From: Oidiodendron maius Zn | Taxonomy: Eukaryota > Ascomycota > Leotiomycetes > Myxotrichaceae | Length of the DNA: 64,000 nt | Direction of reading: 5' to 3' | NCBI GenBank assembly: GCA_000827325.1 | Contig: KN832880.1 | Coordinates: forward strand, 786,803-850,802 | Shown here: one piece after another, positions 22,282-34,050 of the stretch | Layout of the letters: the number at the start of each line of letters is the position of its first letter | Position numbering within the stretch: the stretch's first letter is position 1 | Made by a program: the position numbers and the translations under genes | Notes under the pieces: generated by a model | The model's database searches: none | Seen by the model: the letters and a program-made list of their open reading frames with translations, nothing else | What the model was told of the DNA's origin: nothing

Positions 22282-25200
22282 ACTAGCCCCTCTCTAGTTA
22301 GTATTGTCTTGATTGCTTAAGACCTAGAGGGTGAACTTTGTTCAAATGCTATATTTCTTCTTTTCTTCCTATTATACTACCTACTTGTTTAAAGAAAACT
22401 GAATACTATATAAAGTTATATATATATATTATACTGAGTGGTAATGAAATGTCTCCTTGCTCCTGTTATAAGCAGAAGGATTTGAAATGCCTTATAGCTA
22501 CCGATACTTGTTGCTGTTCTAAGTGTATATGATCTAGTATAAAATATAATGTTCTTGGCCCTTCTTAGGCTGACTAGATAGCCCTGGAGCAGGGGGAGAA
22601 GAAGCTGTACAAGCAGCTAGAGGCTGCTAAGGCTAAGTATCGGAAGTTTGTTGAGGGTCTTCTAGAGACCCAGAATTATATAGAGCGTTTTAAAAAACAA
22701 AGGGAATTGTTTATCGCTTGTATAGCCACTATATTTCGTTATAGTTTGAAAACCCTAAATGAACTAGATATAGTAAAAGAGGTAGAGGTATATAAGGCTG
22801 CTTCCTAAGCTCTTATACCCGCTGCTTTAGCTGGTATATTAGGCGACCTTTCTAGCAAACCTCTTGACTTCTCTAGAGTTGCTTTTAATACTGATCTTCC
22901 TATATTACCTTCTTTCTGGGATTCAATTAGTATTACTAGTGAAACCTCCTTAAGAGCCTCTAGTAGTTAAGATTTTCTTCTGGTTCTTATAAATTATCTG
23001 TTTGACTATATCCTTTCTATTTGATTAAGTATTCTTGCTGACCCTTTATAGTTGTTCTAGTGTCTAGGATTTCCTTAACCTTATATTCCCCTGGATTGTT
23101 TTCTGGTTAGAGTTTGGCTTATATTACTACTAGTATATCTCCCTTTACTAGTTCTAGTAGAGATATATAGAATATAGGGTAGAGTCTGGAGCTTTTAGGT
23201 AGCTATAGTTTATAATTAATAGGTCTAACTTTTTCTAGAATTCTAAATGGTTCTAGTTTCTTAAAGTCTAGCTTACTGCTTGGTTGTTTGGTTTTAATAT
23301 TCCTTTATAGTAGGTATACTTTATCCCTCTCTTCTAGTAGAGGTCCTATACTATGCTTTTTGTTAGCGTTTACTATTGTTTATTACTAGCTAAATATAAT
23401 ATCCTTTATAAGCTACTCCTTTAGTTATTATAGTTTATCTATAAATACTCTAGATAATTCTGCTTTTCCTTTATCTTTTCTTGGCTATCTATAGGCCTCT
23501 GGTTTATAGCTAAAGTTAGTAAAGAAAGGTAAAGTCCTTATTGCTTTACTCTTTATACTATTATAAGCAAACTGTACTAGTAACAGCTATTCTATTTAAT
23601 TGTTTTGTTTATAATTAATATAGTTTCTTAGATACTGTTTTAAGGTTTAGTTTAGTTGTTCTATTTGATTATCTGTTTAAGGGTAAAATACTATTAATAG
23701 TTTATAATTTGCCTTTAGTCTTGCTATAAGAGATTACTAGAACTTTAAGATAAACAACTTGTCTTTATCTAAGATTATTTCTTCTAGTAGTCTATATTAA
23801 CTAAGAATAATCTTCAGGAATATATATACTAATTCTAGAGTATTGCTGCTTTCTTTATAGGGTATAAAATACCTATACTTGGTTAATCTATCTATTACTA
23901 CCTATATTGAGTTATAGATAACCTTAGTTATTGGTTCCTTTAATAGTAGAAGCTTAATAATAAAATCAAAGGCAATAGATTTCTATACCCTATCTAGTAT
24001 TAGTAGTAGTTGTAGTAATCTATAAAGTGTATATTGGTTTGTTTTGCTTTTGTTATATAAGATATACTTCTCTACTATCTTTTCAATTTCCTTCCTTATC
24101 CCTAGGAAATAATAGTCCCTTACTAATCTTTTAAGGGTTCTTATAACTCCTTAATATCTATATATAGGGAGTATATATTGCCTCTATATAAAGTCTTGTT
24201 TTATTCTAGTTAGGATATAGATAAGCCCTTTAAATTGTAATATACTCTAGTAATTGATTAGGAAGTCTATAGTTGGTTCTTTAATAACTCTTTATATATT
24301 TTTGTCTTTTATATATATACTCTTGATTGTCTTCTCTAATTGTATATCTTCTATAACTAAAATAGTAGCTAATAGTTTATAGTTGTATTTTATACCCTTA
24401 TTATTAGCTTTTAATATCGCTTAGGGCCTCTCTATAGGTTTCCTGGTATAGTCTTATTATTAGCTTAGGGTGTTAGCTCTAGTGTTTTCTGATCCTTTCC
24501 TATATACTATAACAAAGTTATAGACTGATAATACTTTAGACTATTAGACTTGTCTTTAGTTTAGGATCTTAGTTATAGTGAAGAAAGTAAGGTTCTTGTA
24601 ATTTATCTAGATCTATATCTAATATATAGATCCTTTAAGGTAAACTCTTTACTGTTTATATATAATGATTATTACTAATAGTTCTTTATTGTATATATTA
24701 TAGTTTAACTTGGCTAGTGATAGTTTATATAAGTAGTATATAACTAGTCTTAACTTCCCTTGCTTATTAACTTATCCTAAACAAGCTCTGATAATAAAGT
24801 CAGATATATCTGTTTCTAGGATAATTTTCTGTTTTAGGTTAAAGGTAGTAAGTATTAGTGCTTATATAAATTTGTACTTAAGTATATTAAGGGCTTCCTA
24901 GGCTATCTTATTCTATATAAATTTCTGGTCTTTTTTTATTAGTCTTGTTAAGGGTACTATTACCTTTAAGTAATCCTAGATAAACTATTAATAGAAGTTA
25001 GTAAATCCTAAGAAGGATTATACTTCCTTGATAGTTTATAGGACTGGCTACTTAAGGATAGTCTTTACCTTTTCCTTATCTATCTAGATTCTATTTTCTT
25101 TAATAATATATCCTAGGAACTTAAGTTCCTTTTTATAAAACTTGTATTTTCCTGGTTTAATTAGTAGTCTTGCCTGCTTAATCTTATCTAGTACTTTCTT

Positions 25201-28200
25201 AATATATTTAATATACTTAGTTAGTATCTTAGAGAATATAAGGATATTATCTAAATAAGCAACTATAAAGATATCAAGATATTTGTATAGCTAGTTATTA
25301 ATTATTTGTTGATAAGTTATAGGGGCGTTAATCAGTCCTTTCTATATAACTAGAGTCTTATAGAGGCTATAGTAGGTATAGAATACTGTTTTCTATTCCT
25401 TACCTTTCTTTATTTTTATTATATAATATACTCTCTATATATTAAGACTTATAAAGTATTTAGCTCCTTAGAGTCTGTTATATAATTTATTGATTAGTAG
25501 TAGTATATACTTATCCTTAATAGTAATATCGTTTAGCTGTCTATAGTCTATATATAGCTATAGATTACTGTTCTTTTTTGGTATAAACAGAACTAGGCTT
25601 ACTACTAATAATATAGATAGTTATATAAATCCTTTTACTAGATTCTTATTAATGAATTTCTTAAGAACTTCTAATTCCTTTTCTAATATCTAGTATAATA
25701 GTCTAAAAGAAGGTGTCTTTCTAGGCTTAATAGGTATCTTGTAATCCTATAGCTAATGCTTTAGAAGTACCTTATTTATAGACGCTTCTTGGAATAGTGG
25801 CTTGTATTCCTTATATACTACTGGAATTTGTTTCAGTATAGAGGCCTAGGCTAGGTCCTCTTCCTCTTTAGCAGTTATATATAACTGCTTGTAGGGTAGA
25901 AGTCCTATCCTTCCTTTAGGTACTATACTATTGCTTCTATACTAGTATTAGTTTATAGTAATATATTCCTTTATCTAGTTGATTTAGGGGTTATAGAATT
26001 ACAACTAAAGTATACTAAGTATTACCTTATAAGTATCTATAGTAATAATATCAAATTGAATATCTTTAGTATATCCCTTTAATATAGTTATTGATAATTT
26101 CTTAGTTTTATAGGTTATTATCCTCTTATTAGATCTGATTTCTCCCCTATTAACAAGGAGTAGTTGGTATAGTGCTCTCTTTTCTAAAGTCTAATACCTT
26201 CCTTATATAACTGTTTATATATTAATAAAGTTGTCTATTGCTCTTAAGTCTATTAATACTCTAAGCGTTTATCCTTTTATAAGGATATTTAGGAAAATCT
26301 AGTATCCTTTTTCTACTATATTTAGTTCTTTATATAGTCTTCTATAGCTTTACTAGTGTCTTAATATAGGCCTTCTTATATTAATATTAACTAGTTTTTT
26401 GACTTTATTCTAGCTTTATTGATATAAGTTACTAAGGTTTAGAGTATTTTTGTCTAGTAGACTAGTCTATTCTTTTTGGGCTAATATCCTGCCTCCTCCT
26501 TACTGGGTTTATATATTGTATACTTATTAGTATAGTAGAAGCTTTAAGCAAGTTCTCTATATTAAGGGTAATTAGTCCTTGCTATATTCTTGGCTTTTCT
26601 ATATTCCTCTAGCTACTGTTCTATAAGTTTCTTCTTCTTAATTGATTTATTGAATTCTTGTCTTAAATAGAGTAAGAGGTTAATGTTTATAGCTAATTTG
26701 TCTTAGTACTACTAGCTCCTTTTAATACCTAGCTCTACTGCTTTATCTATCTTCTCTATTTGTTTCTTGATTATAAGTTCTAGATATATTATATTAGTAT
26801 AGTAGTGCCTTATAGATTCTATAATATCTTCTACTTTATTAATTAATAATACTAGGTTTCCTTTATAATCTCTATATTGTTTCTTGATCCAATTTATTAT
26901 ATTATAGAAATTATCCTTAGACTCTTTAAGGTATTTCTATATAGATGCTAATCCTGCTAGTATATAGATATCCCTTTCTTCCTGTCTTGTTATATTTAGT
27001 GTTTCTTGGGAGGATATCCCTTTAGATTCCCTTTATTCTTCCTCTAGCTCTAGATCTAGAGTTATCTGCTCTTGTAAGCCCTTTAAGTCTTTAGTATCTG
27101 AAGAATTGCTGTTTATATTATTGCTTCTTGTTTCTATAAAATTAACTACTACTAGGCTTTATAAAACATGCTTGTAGTTGTCTTTGTTGTCCAGGTCTAC
27201 TTCTACTAACTCCTCTGTCTAAGTAGTCTAGTCTTCTTGTCTTAAGGATAAGGAAGATAATTAGGATACTAGTATATAGGCCTAAGTACTGAAAGTTCCT
27301 ATAAAGCTTAACTTCTTATAAGGGCTAAATGTTGTTCCTATAAAGGAGATATTGCACTCTATTGGTCTGTTATAGCCACTATAGTTTATAGTGTTAACCT
27401 TGCCTCTATATAGTCCTTTTTGTTTATTTCCTCTAGACCTATAGTTATATACTATATATCTAGGTTTCCTATATTGGAAATATAATTTCTTCTCTATATA
27501 GTTTTGTTATTCCTAGAGTAATAGCTCCTTTCTATATATAGCATCAAGTTCTATTAGTTAAGGGCTATAGTGGTTTCTATAATTATACTGCTTCTTGAAG
27601 GTTAGGTTATAGAACCCTCTTTTCTTCTAGACTCTTTTATAGAATCGATTATTGATATATATAGTATCTTTAATTAGCTCTCTAAACAAATTAGGGAAAT
27701 CTGTTCTGGATAGTTTGTCCTTTATAACCTCTTTTAGTCCCTTATAATATTTGTCTTTAAGTACTGTATTATTCTATCCTGTTTTGATAGAATATCTATT
27801 AAACTCTACTGTATATATAGCTATAGATCCCTTTTATTTCAGGGACTGGATCTTTCTGACTACTTGTTTGATTTTATTGAAATCTCTAAAAGTATAGTTA
27901 AGTCTCTTTAAGAATCCCTTAAAGGTTATAAAGATATAGTATATCTCTACCCTTATTTTAGCTATTACCTGCCCTTATAGGCTAGTATTAGCAAGGTAGT
28001 CCTATATAAATCCTTTAATCTAGTTTAATACTTCTCCCTTAAGGAAGGTAATAGTATATAATACCCTTTTGGTTGAAGAGGCGAAACATTAGGTATAGAA
28101 AGTTAGATATAAGTTCAGTTAAATAAGGAAGCCCTTAAGCTTGGACTTCTCTCTAGAGTAGGCCTAAGGTGTTTCTATCTTAATGCCCTTATTTAGTGAT

Positions 28201-28314
28201 CCTATAAACAGTTTAATTGCTTAGTACTTGCTGGTAGAACTTTCTCCTTTAATGGAAGATATATTGACTTCTTGATAACGATAGTGTATTGGTACCTTAG
28301 GTTAGGTGCTTAAA

Positions 28315-28660
28315 GTATAATGATAGCTTATACCTGGTGTTAGATAAGTTATTGAGTAGGTTAGGTAAGGCAGGGATACCGTTAAGTCAAGAAGTAATAT
28401 ATAAACTCAGTAGGTTACTAAAGTAGTAATAAGATACTTTATTTAAGTTAAGTATAAAGCTTCTATCTACTAAGGAATATACGCTGTTTATATAGAACCT
28501 TCGTCTGTCCTGGATCAGCCGGATTATTTGGATCATCTTATAATCCTTATAATCCCTATGATCCCGTATATGTTACATGACTCTTTCTGAGCCACTTACA
28601 AGGGTTCTCTGTGCAGGCCGCTGCCTACCGAGCCTCAGGCCCTTGCTTCGTGTTCGTAAC
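28315..28660 (-). repeat. 5' LTR of the gypsy element (right copy)
   Basis: Partner of the left LTR, same length and orientation. It retains more CpG and CpA sites than the left copy and than the internal region, so it is closer to the ancestral sequence. It is followed by the ACCCT target duplication at 28661-28665. Confidence 0.85.
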
Positions 28661-29218
28661 ACCCTAGAGATATAAAGACCTAGAACACTAATAGAGTTTG
28701 ATATTTTCGATCAAGTCTTTATTTATAGTTTACTACCAGATATAGTAAAACTATAAGGGGTAAACAAGCTTCTTAATATAACAATTAGTAATTGTACAGC
28801 TATCATTATACCAGTCTATCAGTATATCCGAAAATTGACTATAAAGACAGAGCAACTTTAAGTATAAAGTATTGTCTACTAATACAATATATACAATTTA
28901 TAATTGATGATAAAGAAGCATAGGGCTTATATAAAAGGAAAGAGAGTGGTTTTAAAAGGCTACTTCTATATTTCTATATAAGAATTATATGATATAGTAA
29001 TAGAGGCTGAAAAAGCGATAAAAAGGCAGGTAAGGAAAAGGGCAAAACCAAAGGGTAAGACTAATTTATATAAGACTGAGAGTGAAGAGGATAGTGAAGA
29101 AGAATGTCAAGATAAATATAAGAGTGAGATTAGAGATTGTATTATAGTTGATGCTGAATAATTCAAGTTTTAATAGGGGGGTCCCTCACAATTAGATGCA
29201 TTACGCCACGACTTACGT

Positions 29219-29460
29219 TAGTCTAGGTTCCACATGTCCTTTAGAAGGGACCTAGAAGGGGCTAATTGAGTCCAGTTAGTAGGATCACCTTCCTCAAAGC
29301 CATCTGCCATCGTATCTTCTTGCTCCCCTAAGACCTGAGCCTCTTGAGCTAAATTTTCAGCTTCATTTTCTGGGTCAGGGATAGGGATAGCTAAGTGCGC
29401 AGCCCCTATATCTCATCCGGATGTTCTTGAAGCCATGCTACTACTGTAGGTTATTAGTCA
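29219..29460 (-). pseudogene. 5' piece of the ORF split by the pogo-like element
   Basis: Minus-strand translation from about 29,450 gives an acidic stretch (AIPIPDPENEAENLAQEAQ, then GDPTNWTQLAPSRSLLKDMW) ending in NLD at the TA target. It has an early stop near its N-terminus. Across the transposon it continues in frame into the piece at 20309-20377. It may itself come from another mobile element; I do not recognise it. Confidence 0.4.
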
Positions 29461-30645
29461 ATGCATTGTTCGAGGTACGAAGACTCAGTGTCTAAGGCAA
29501 CAAGCAGATTTTATTAGACACGAGTGTGTTTATAGACAAGCTTCAATCAAGGCGGCAAGTCAAGCCGAGTCTAAAATGGTAGACTCTTATGACTAGGAGT
29601 TCTTACTGATATAATCTAATGCACCATAGGATGTAGGGCATAGAATTCTATCTTTACGAAATTTATATAGACGTTATATATTCAATAAAAGATTCAAGTC
29701 ATAAAAACATTATTGCGCTACAGAAATTATACAATTTAGATAATTTAATAGTTGCAAACAAGAAGCCATTTTTATCAATACTTAACTAGTATAGAAGTCT
29801 TAAATGAGACAAAAACATAAGGACAATAAAGACTGCATTAGGTACAAGATTGGATAGATAGGGAAAGATAAATACCTATTTTCGTTGAGATTTTGGCAAT
29901 TTGGTCGAGCTCGTTAGCTCAATTACGGGATTTTCGCTTCGCAGGGATGGGTTACTACACACGTCCAGCTGAAAGCCCAGCGAACTGTTTACCATATCGC
30001 GCCATGTTGAACTTATATACTACTTTTCTCCACAAAAGCATGCAATTAACTTCTAATGAGAGCAAGACCATCATTCACTCGAGGCTGTCAAAATAATAAG
30101 AATCTAAACCTCCGAGCAACTCCAAATATATGCGGCATTGCATTTACAACTGGAACCAGCTAAATCCTAACCACTTAGTGTCTAAATATCGACCACCTTT
30201 CCGGTTTGGGAAAAAATAACTCGGCGCATCACGTGTACCCTAGCTACAGTACTTTTTTCTACGTGATAGCTAGCACCATGAGCCTACTAGCATCCGCCAA
30301 GAGCCTTCTGCCTTTGAGATCCCGTCTAGTTCAGCTCCTCCTATCTTTATAGGCCGCATGAGCCTCTTTATATTGTCAATTAAGGGCTAATTCGGTTTCA
30401 AAACGGCGACTAGGATATGGATACTGCTGGAACTGAGAGGGAGGGGGCTTATATGCGTGGTATATCATCAGCATATTAGCCAAACTGTCTAGTGGATGCT
30501 GCAACTTCAGCTATACCACTTACTTAGGGCGAGGTAATTGATTGTGTTGAGGTGGACACTGGTATTTAGGTAGTTTTTTAATATATTGATGGTGCTCGGC
30601 ATTAAAGGTACATGCGATGGCGTAGAAAAAGTACTGGTGTAGATG
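29461..30645. other. Intergenic, AT-rich, no gene seen
   Basis: This 1.2-kb stretch lies between the nested transposons and the MITE. One 67-codon plus ORF (29893-30096) has no recognisable sequence. No terminal repeats were found here. Confidence 0.45.
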
Positions 30646-30647
30646 TA

Positions 30648-31084
30648 ACGTACTTCATAAGCGAGCTGCGCATATATGCGAGCTGCGCACCTGATTTTAC
30701 ACCAATATTATCAAAAATTGCACATTTATATATCAACAACAGCAGAACCTATCACTTATATAATATACCTATATATTAATCTATAGTCTAGAAATATCTG
30801 GTATAATTTATAGGCAATAAAAATAGATTAATTGCCTATAAAGTTAGAAAATCTCTAAAAATGCTGCTTTTTAACCCCTAATTTTAATATATAAGCATTT
30901 CTAGCTATTTAAGATCTTAAAACTTGGCTTATGATTATTATAGTAGATAAAAAGCTTCAAATATTAGTTTTGAAGCCTATATATATTGTTGTTGTTAATA
31001 TTATAGAAGTCAATTTTCGATGATTTTGGTGTAAAATCGGGGTGCGCAGCTCGCATATATGCGCAGCTCGCTTATGAAGTACGT
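30648..31084. mobile_element. 437-bp MITE with about 75-bp terminal inverted repeats
   Basis: The left end starts ACGTACTTCATAAGCGAG and continues through GCTGCGCATATATGCGAGCTGCGCACC; the right end (about 31010-31084) is its inverted copy with few mismatches. A TA dinucleotide flanks both ends (30646-30647 and 31085-31086), as for Tc1/mariner/pogo elements. The AT-rich core has no coding capacity. Inside each TIR the motif GAGCTGCGC is repeated around an ATATAT centre. Confidence 0.8.
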
Positions 31085-31304
31085 TACACGTGATGGGCTG
31101 AGTCATGTGTCCCTAAAGCAGAAAGGTGGTCGGGATTTAGCTGGCCCCTTACAACCTTGTTTAGCGACGCGTTGGCTGGCTTCCGCGACGCGACATCTTG
31201 CCCGACTCGCAAAAAATCATACATTAAGAAGAGAGGGGGCTTTTCAAATACATTCTAGAGCTAGACTCTGGTGAATTCCCGCGTGGACCCGTGGTGTTGG
31301 AGAA

Positions 31305-32627
31305 ATGGCTAGTCGACTCCTCGCGGAACGCCGCGCGGACATTGTCAGCAGGAACTGGGTTGAGAACTTTGTCAAGCGCAGCCCAGAGTTTGAAACACCT
31401 TTTACTCAAAAGTCCTATCAGATGGACAAATGCGAAAATCCTAGTGTTATTTCCTCGTGGTTTAGCCTGTTGCGGAACACTATCGCCAAGTACGGGATCC
31501 TGCAAGAAGACATCTATAACTTCGATGAGACAGGCTTCCTAATGGGCGCATTCTCATCGGTCATGGTGGTCACAACATCTGAAGGTCGTGGAAAAGCAAA
31601 ATTAATTCAGCCTGCAAAGAGGGAATGGGCAACGGTGATCCAGGCAGTCAGTTCTCAGGGTTGGGCGATCCCGCCATATATTATCCTAAAGGGGAAATTA
31701 CACATGGAGTACTGGTACATGGAGACTGACCTCCCAGGGGACTGGTGTATTAGAGTCACAGATAATGGATGGACAACTGATGAGGGTAGTCTGTGCTGGA
31801 TCAAGCATTTCGATAATCACACTGCTCATCGCACGAAGGGCTCCTATCGGCTACTAGTGCTTGACCCCGAGAGTTATCATTCAACAGATTTTGAGCTCTA
31901 CTGTAGAGCGCATAATATTGTTACACTCTGTATGCCTCCACACTCGTCTTATCTTCTTCAGCCACTTGACGTTGGGTGCTTTGGCCCACTAAAGGAGGCA
32001 TACGGCGAACAGATCGAGGCTCTTAGACACGGTTCTGTCGCCCGTGTCACCAAGCTCGAGTTTCTCTGTGCATTTAAGACAGCCTTCCTTGATGCGATGA
32101 CAGAGGATAACATTCGCTGTGGGTTTATCGGGTCTGGGCTTGTGCCATTAGACGAAGAAGGTGTTCTCTCTGAGCTAGATGTCGAGTTAAGGACTCCAAC
32201 ACCTCCTGGGCCTCCTGTTGCCTCGTCTGACCCTAGGGTATCTGAGGCGCCACAGAGCCTTCTTGAAGCCCACTCACAGTTTATTAAAACCTATATCTCT
32301 AAGCATAAAAATAGGTCACCAAAATCAATCATTCCCACAGGCCACCTTACTGAAGGTGAGAAGGCACTGATTCGCCAAATGGACCTTTTGAAAGCAGGGA
32401 TCTCCTCGTTAGCCAAACACCAGAGAGCTAGGGGGACCCGTGATTCGCAAGATATCCAAGACCAAGCTTTGATTGATGAGCAAATAAAACGGGAAATGCA
32501 ACAATACAGGAATATATCTCAAGACAGTCGACCAAGAGAACGGCGCTGTAGCAACTGTGGTAAGAATGGACATAATGCTCGTGCTTGTCAGGAGGGTATA
32601 GAAATGTTCAATGTATATAGGTTCTAA
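31305..32627 (+). CDS. pogo/Fot1-like transposase (DDE) with zinc knuckle, N-terminus lost
   Basis: A 440-codon uninterrupted ORF. It opens in the CENP-B-like DNA-binding part (MASRLLAERRADIV, then NWVENFVKRSPEF), so the N-terminal helix-turn-helix is missing; the same frame upstream meets a stop at about 31,272. The DDE core is present: NFDETGF (first Asp), LLVLDPESYHS (second Asp, though the usual GHxSH after it is changed) and LLQPLDVGCFGPLK (third Asp). The C-terminus ends with CSNCGKNGHNARAC, a CCHC zinc knuckle that some fungal pogo transposases carry. Unlike the nearby elements it shows little sign of RIP. No terminal repeats were identified, so it may be a fragment or a domesticated remnant. 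Confidence 0.8.
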   Translation: MASRLLAERRADIVSRNWVENFVKRSPEFETPFTQKSYQMDKCENPSVISSWFSLLRNTIAKYGILQEDIYNFDETGFLMGAFSSVMVVTTSEGRGKAKLIQPAKREWATVIQAVSSQGWAIPPYIILKGKLHMEYWYMETDLPGDWCIRVTDNGWTTDEGSLCWIKHFDNHTAHRTKGSYRLLVLDPESYHSTDFELYCRAHNIVTLCMPPHSSYLLQPLDVGCFGPLKEAYGEQIEALRHGSVARVTKLEFLCAFKTAFLDAMTEDNIRCGFIGSGLVPLDEEGVLSELDVELRTPTPPGPPVASSDPRVSEAPQSLLEAHSQFIKTYISKHKNRSPKSIIPTGHLTEGEKALIRQMDLLKAGISSLAKHQRARGTRDSQDIQDQALIDEQIKREMQQYRNISQDSRPRERRCSNCGKNGHNARACQEGIEMFNVYRF

Positions 32628-32927
32628 GTGGATGTAATTAATTATCTATGTTGTGGTGTTTAATGAAGAGCAAATTACTACGAAGAGATGAAGGATGATA
32701 ATACGCGTAATGTGCCTCTTCAGCAGCCTACAACGTGCTCTCGAACAGAGGTGACCTTCCTACATGATATGTCACTTGTCTCGCCTTCTTACGAGAAGTG
32801 ATTAGGTCCCTGCTTTGGCTTGATCCGATCACCTGGCTGTGACCTCCACTGTTTCGGCAATCTAAAGGCCGGTACAGTCCTTTTATTAAATTATATAGTT
32901 GCTAAAGTATTTAAAAATCACAGGATT
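32628..32927. other. Intergenic, no gene seen
   Basis: 300 bp between the transposase stop and the IDH-B stop. I looked for an inverted partner of the sequence upstream of the transposase and found none. Confidence 0.4.
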
Positions 32928-34050
32928 CTATAATATCGCTTTTTCAACTCGTCGGCCGGTTCTATCGAACCAAATCTTCCGACCCGAATTCAACGACTCT
33001 TGTAATGCACAACCTATTTTAACCGCCTGAACCGCACCGGATAGCTTCATCGGTAATTTCTTATCATCTAGACAGCATGCGGTAAATTGATTTGCTTCAT
33101 TCACAAATGCCTGCTCAAACCGGCCGTAGTAGTGGGCAGGGATCTCCCTGCGAATCCCAGTTGGTTCATAGATATTTACCAAATTTGACTGTGGTTGCGC
33201 ATTGACAGTTAGCTTGCCAGAAGTGCCAATGATCTCTGTAGCATCGTCTTGTCCCGCTGCCATCATGCGGGAACAGAACAGATATGCTATTTGCCCCCCG
33301 TAGAATTCCACGATGCCTACTGCATTATCACGATCATTATGCTTCCTTAGCTCAGGCTGTACTGCCGTGATACCGCTCGCTACGACAGACTTGACCTGCG
33401 AGTTTTGGCCGAAGAACCACAGGGCTAGGTCGATATCATGGATAGAGCAGTCAACAAATATCCCACCCGAAAATTCGGCGTATGCGACGAAGAAGCCGCT
33501 TGGATCGAGCATATCGCAGGTCTGGCTGCGAAAGATTGATGGCCGGCCTATCAATCCTGAATCCATCTTCTCCCATGCATCGCGGTACGAGTCATCGAAA
33601 CGGCGAGAGAATCCACACATGACCTTTAGATGAGGTTTCTTCTGCGCTGCATCTACCACCGATTGGGACTGCAAATCATCAGCCTGGGAAATTATATGTA
33701 TTAACAGGTAAGTGCAATCTTACAACTTCCACGCTCGTTGATAGTGGCTTTTCACACAACACATGGAGATTTGCATTAATGGCCTTGATTGCCTGCTCAG
33801 CGTGAACTGTCGTCACAGATGCAATCACAACGGCCTGTAGCCCCTCTTGCTTCAGCATTTCATCATAGTCTTTGTATAGTCGAACGCCAAACGGCTCAAG
33901 ATGCTGTTTCGCCCATTCAATTTCAGCGTCATCAGGAGTGCTGGCTGCGACTAGCTGGGCTCGTGGAGTCCGTTCGAGAAAGTGGAGAGCATGGCGTTTG
34001 CCCATACGCCCGAGACCTGCACAGGCAATCTTGAGGGTTTGGACTGGCAT
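32928..34050 (-). CDS. Gfo/Idh/MocA-family inositol dehydrogenase, copy B
   Basis: Exons 33724-34050 and 32928-33668 give 355 residues, the same two exon lengths as copy A (327 and 741 bp) and the same intron position. The NAD-binding AGLGRMGKRHAL, Lys101 in CEKPLS, and Asp182 and His186 in VDCSIHDID are all conserved. The protein is collinear with copy A over its whole length without gaps, with clearly diverged surface residues, so this is an old paralogue and not a recent duplicate. Differences around the active site (VASGITAVQPELRKHND here against SAHGITAVQPDLRKYND) are modest. It is the set B gene nearest the transposons and stands away from the other set B genes. Substrate by analogy: myo-inositol or a related cyclitol. 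Confidence 0.88.

Larger units (their letters stand above)
21936..28660 (-). mobile_element. Ty3/gypsy chromovirus-type LTR retrotransposon, RIP-inactivated
   Basis: Two direct 346-bp LTRs (21936-22281 and 28315-28660) bound 6 kb of internal sequence, and ACCCT flanks both ends (21931-21935 and 28661-28665). Coding runs on the minus strand. Reverse transcriptase is recognisable near 25,480-25,565 (IDYRQLNDITIKDKY, family motif DYRxLNxxT). Near 23,100-23,350 there is an integrase C-terminal GPY-like stretch (KLDFKKLEPFRIL). At about 22,985-23,040 there is a chromodomain remnant (TRTTIKGQQEYLIK, then a stop where Trp is expected, then KGYSQ). The order RT, integrase, chromodomain toward lower coordinates fits a chromovirus. 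Stops replace Trp and Gln codons throughout, as C-to-T decay predicts. It inserted into the pogo-like element. Confidence 0.85.
20378..29218 (+). mobile_element. pogo/Fot1-like DNA transposon, RIP-decayed and nested by two retroelements
   Basis: Terminal inverted repeats beginning ACGTAAGTCGTGGCGTAATG lie at 20378 and, inverted, up to 29218, each flanked by a TA dinucleotide. The left TIR carries an extra 17-bp tandem copy of GTGGCGTAATGCGTCTA. After the left TIR, from 20463, a transposase start is readable (VRRKSQTAAEIDARVNQAV, then SYEAAKQLGVSK), with a stop between. The DDE region is seen near 20990-21030 as IYNIDKSRFSI, where family members have NxDExGF. The basic C-terminus is readable at about 28,930-29,160 (KRQVRKRAKPKGK, then SEIRDCIIVDAE). 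Many stops and a high TpA content suggest repeat-induced point mutation. Subtracting the two insertions and their target duplications leaves about 1.86 kb, a normal size for this group. Inactive. Confidence 0.8.

Noticed and set aside
22338-22532. 64-codon plus ORF inside the gypsy element
   Set aside because: Opposite to the coding strand of the element and produced by AT-rich decay.
20378-31084. CRISPR-like or bacterial features in the repeat zone
   Set aside because: Repeats are LTRs and TIRs with target duplications; no regularly spaced short repeats occur, and the organism is a fungus.
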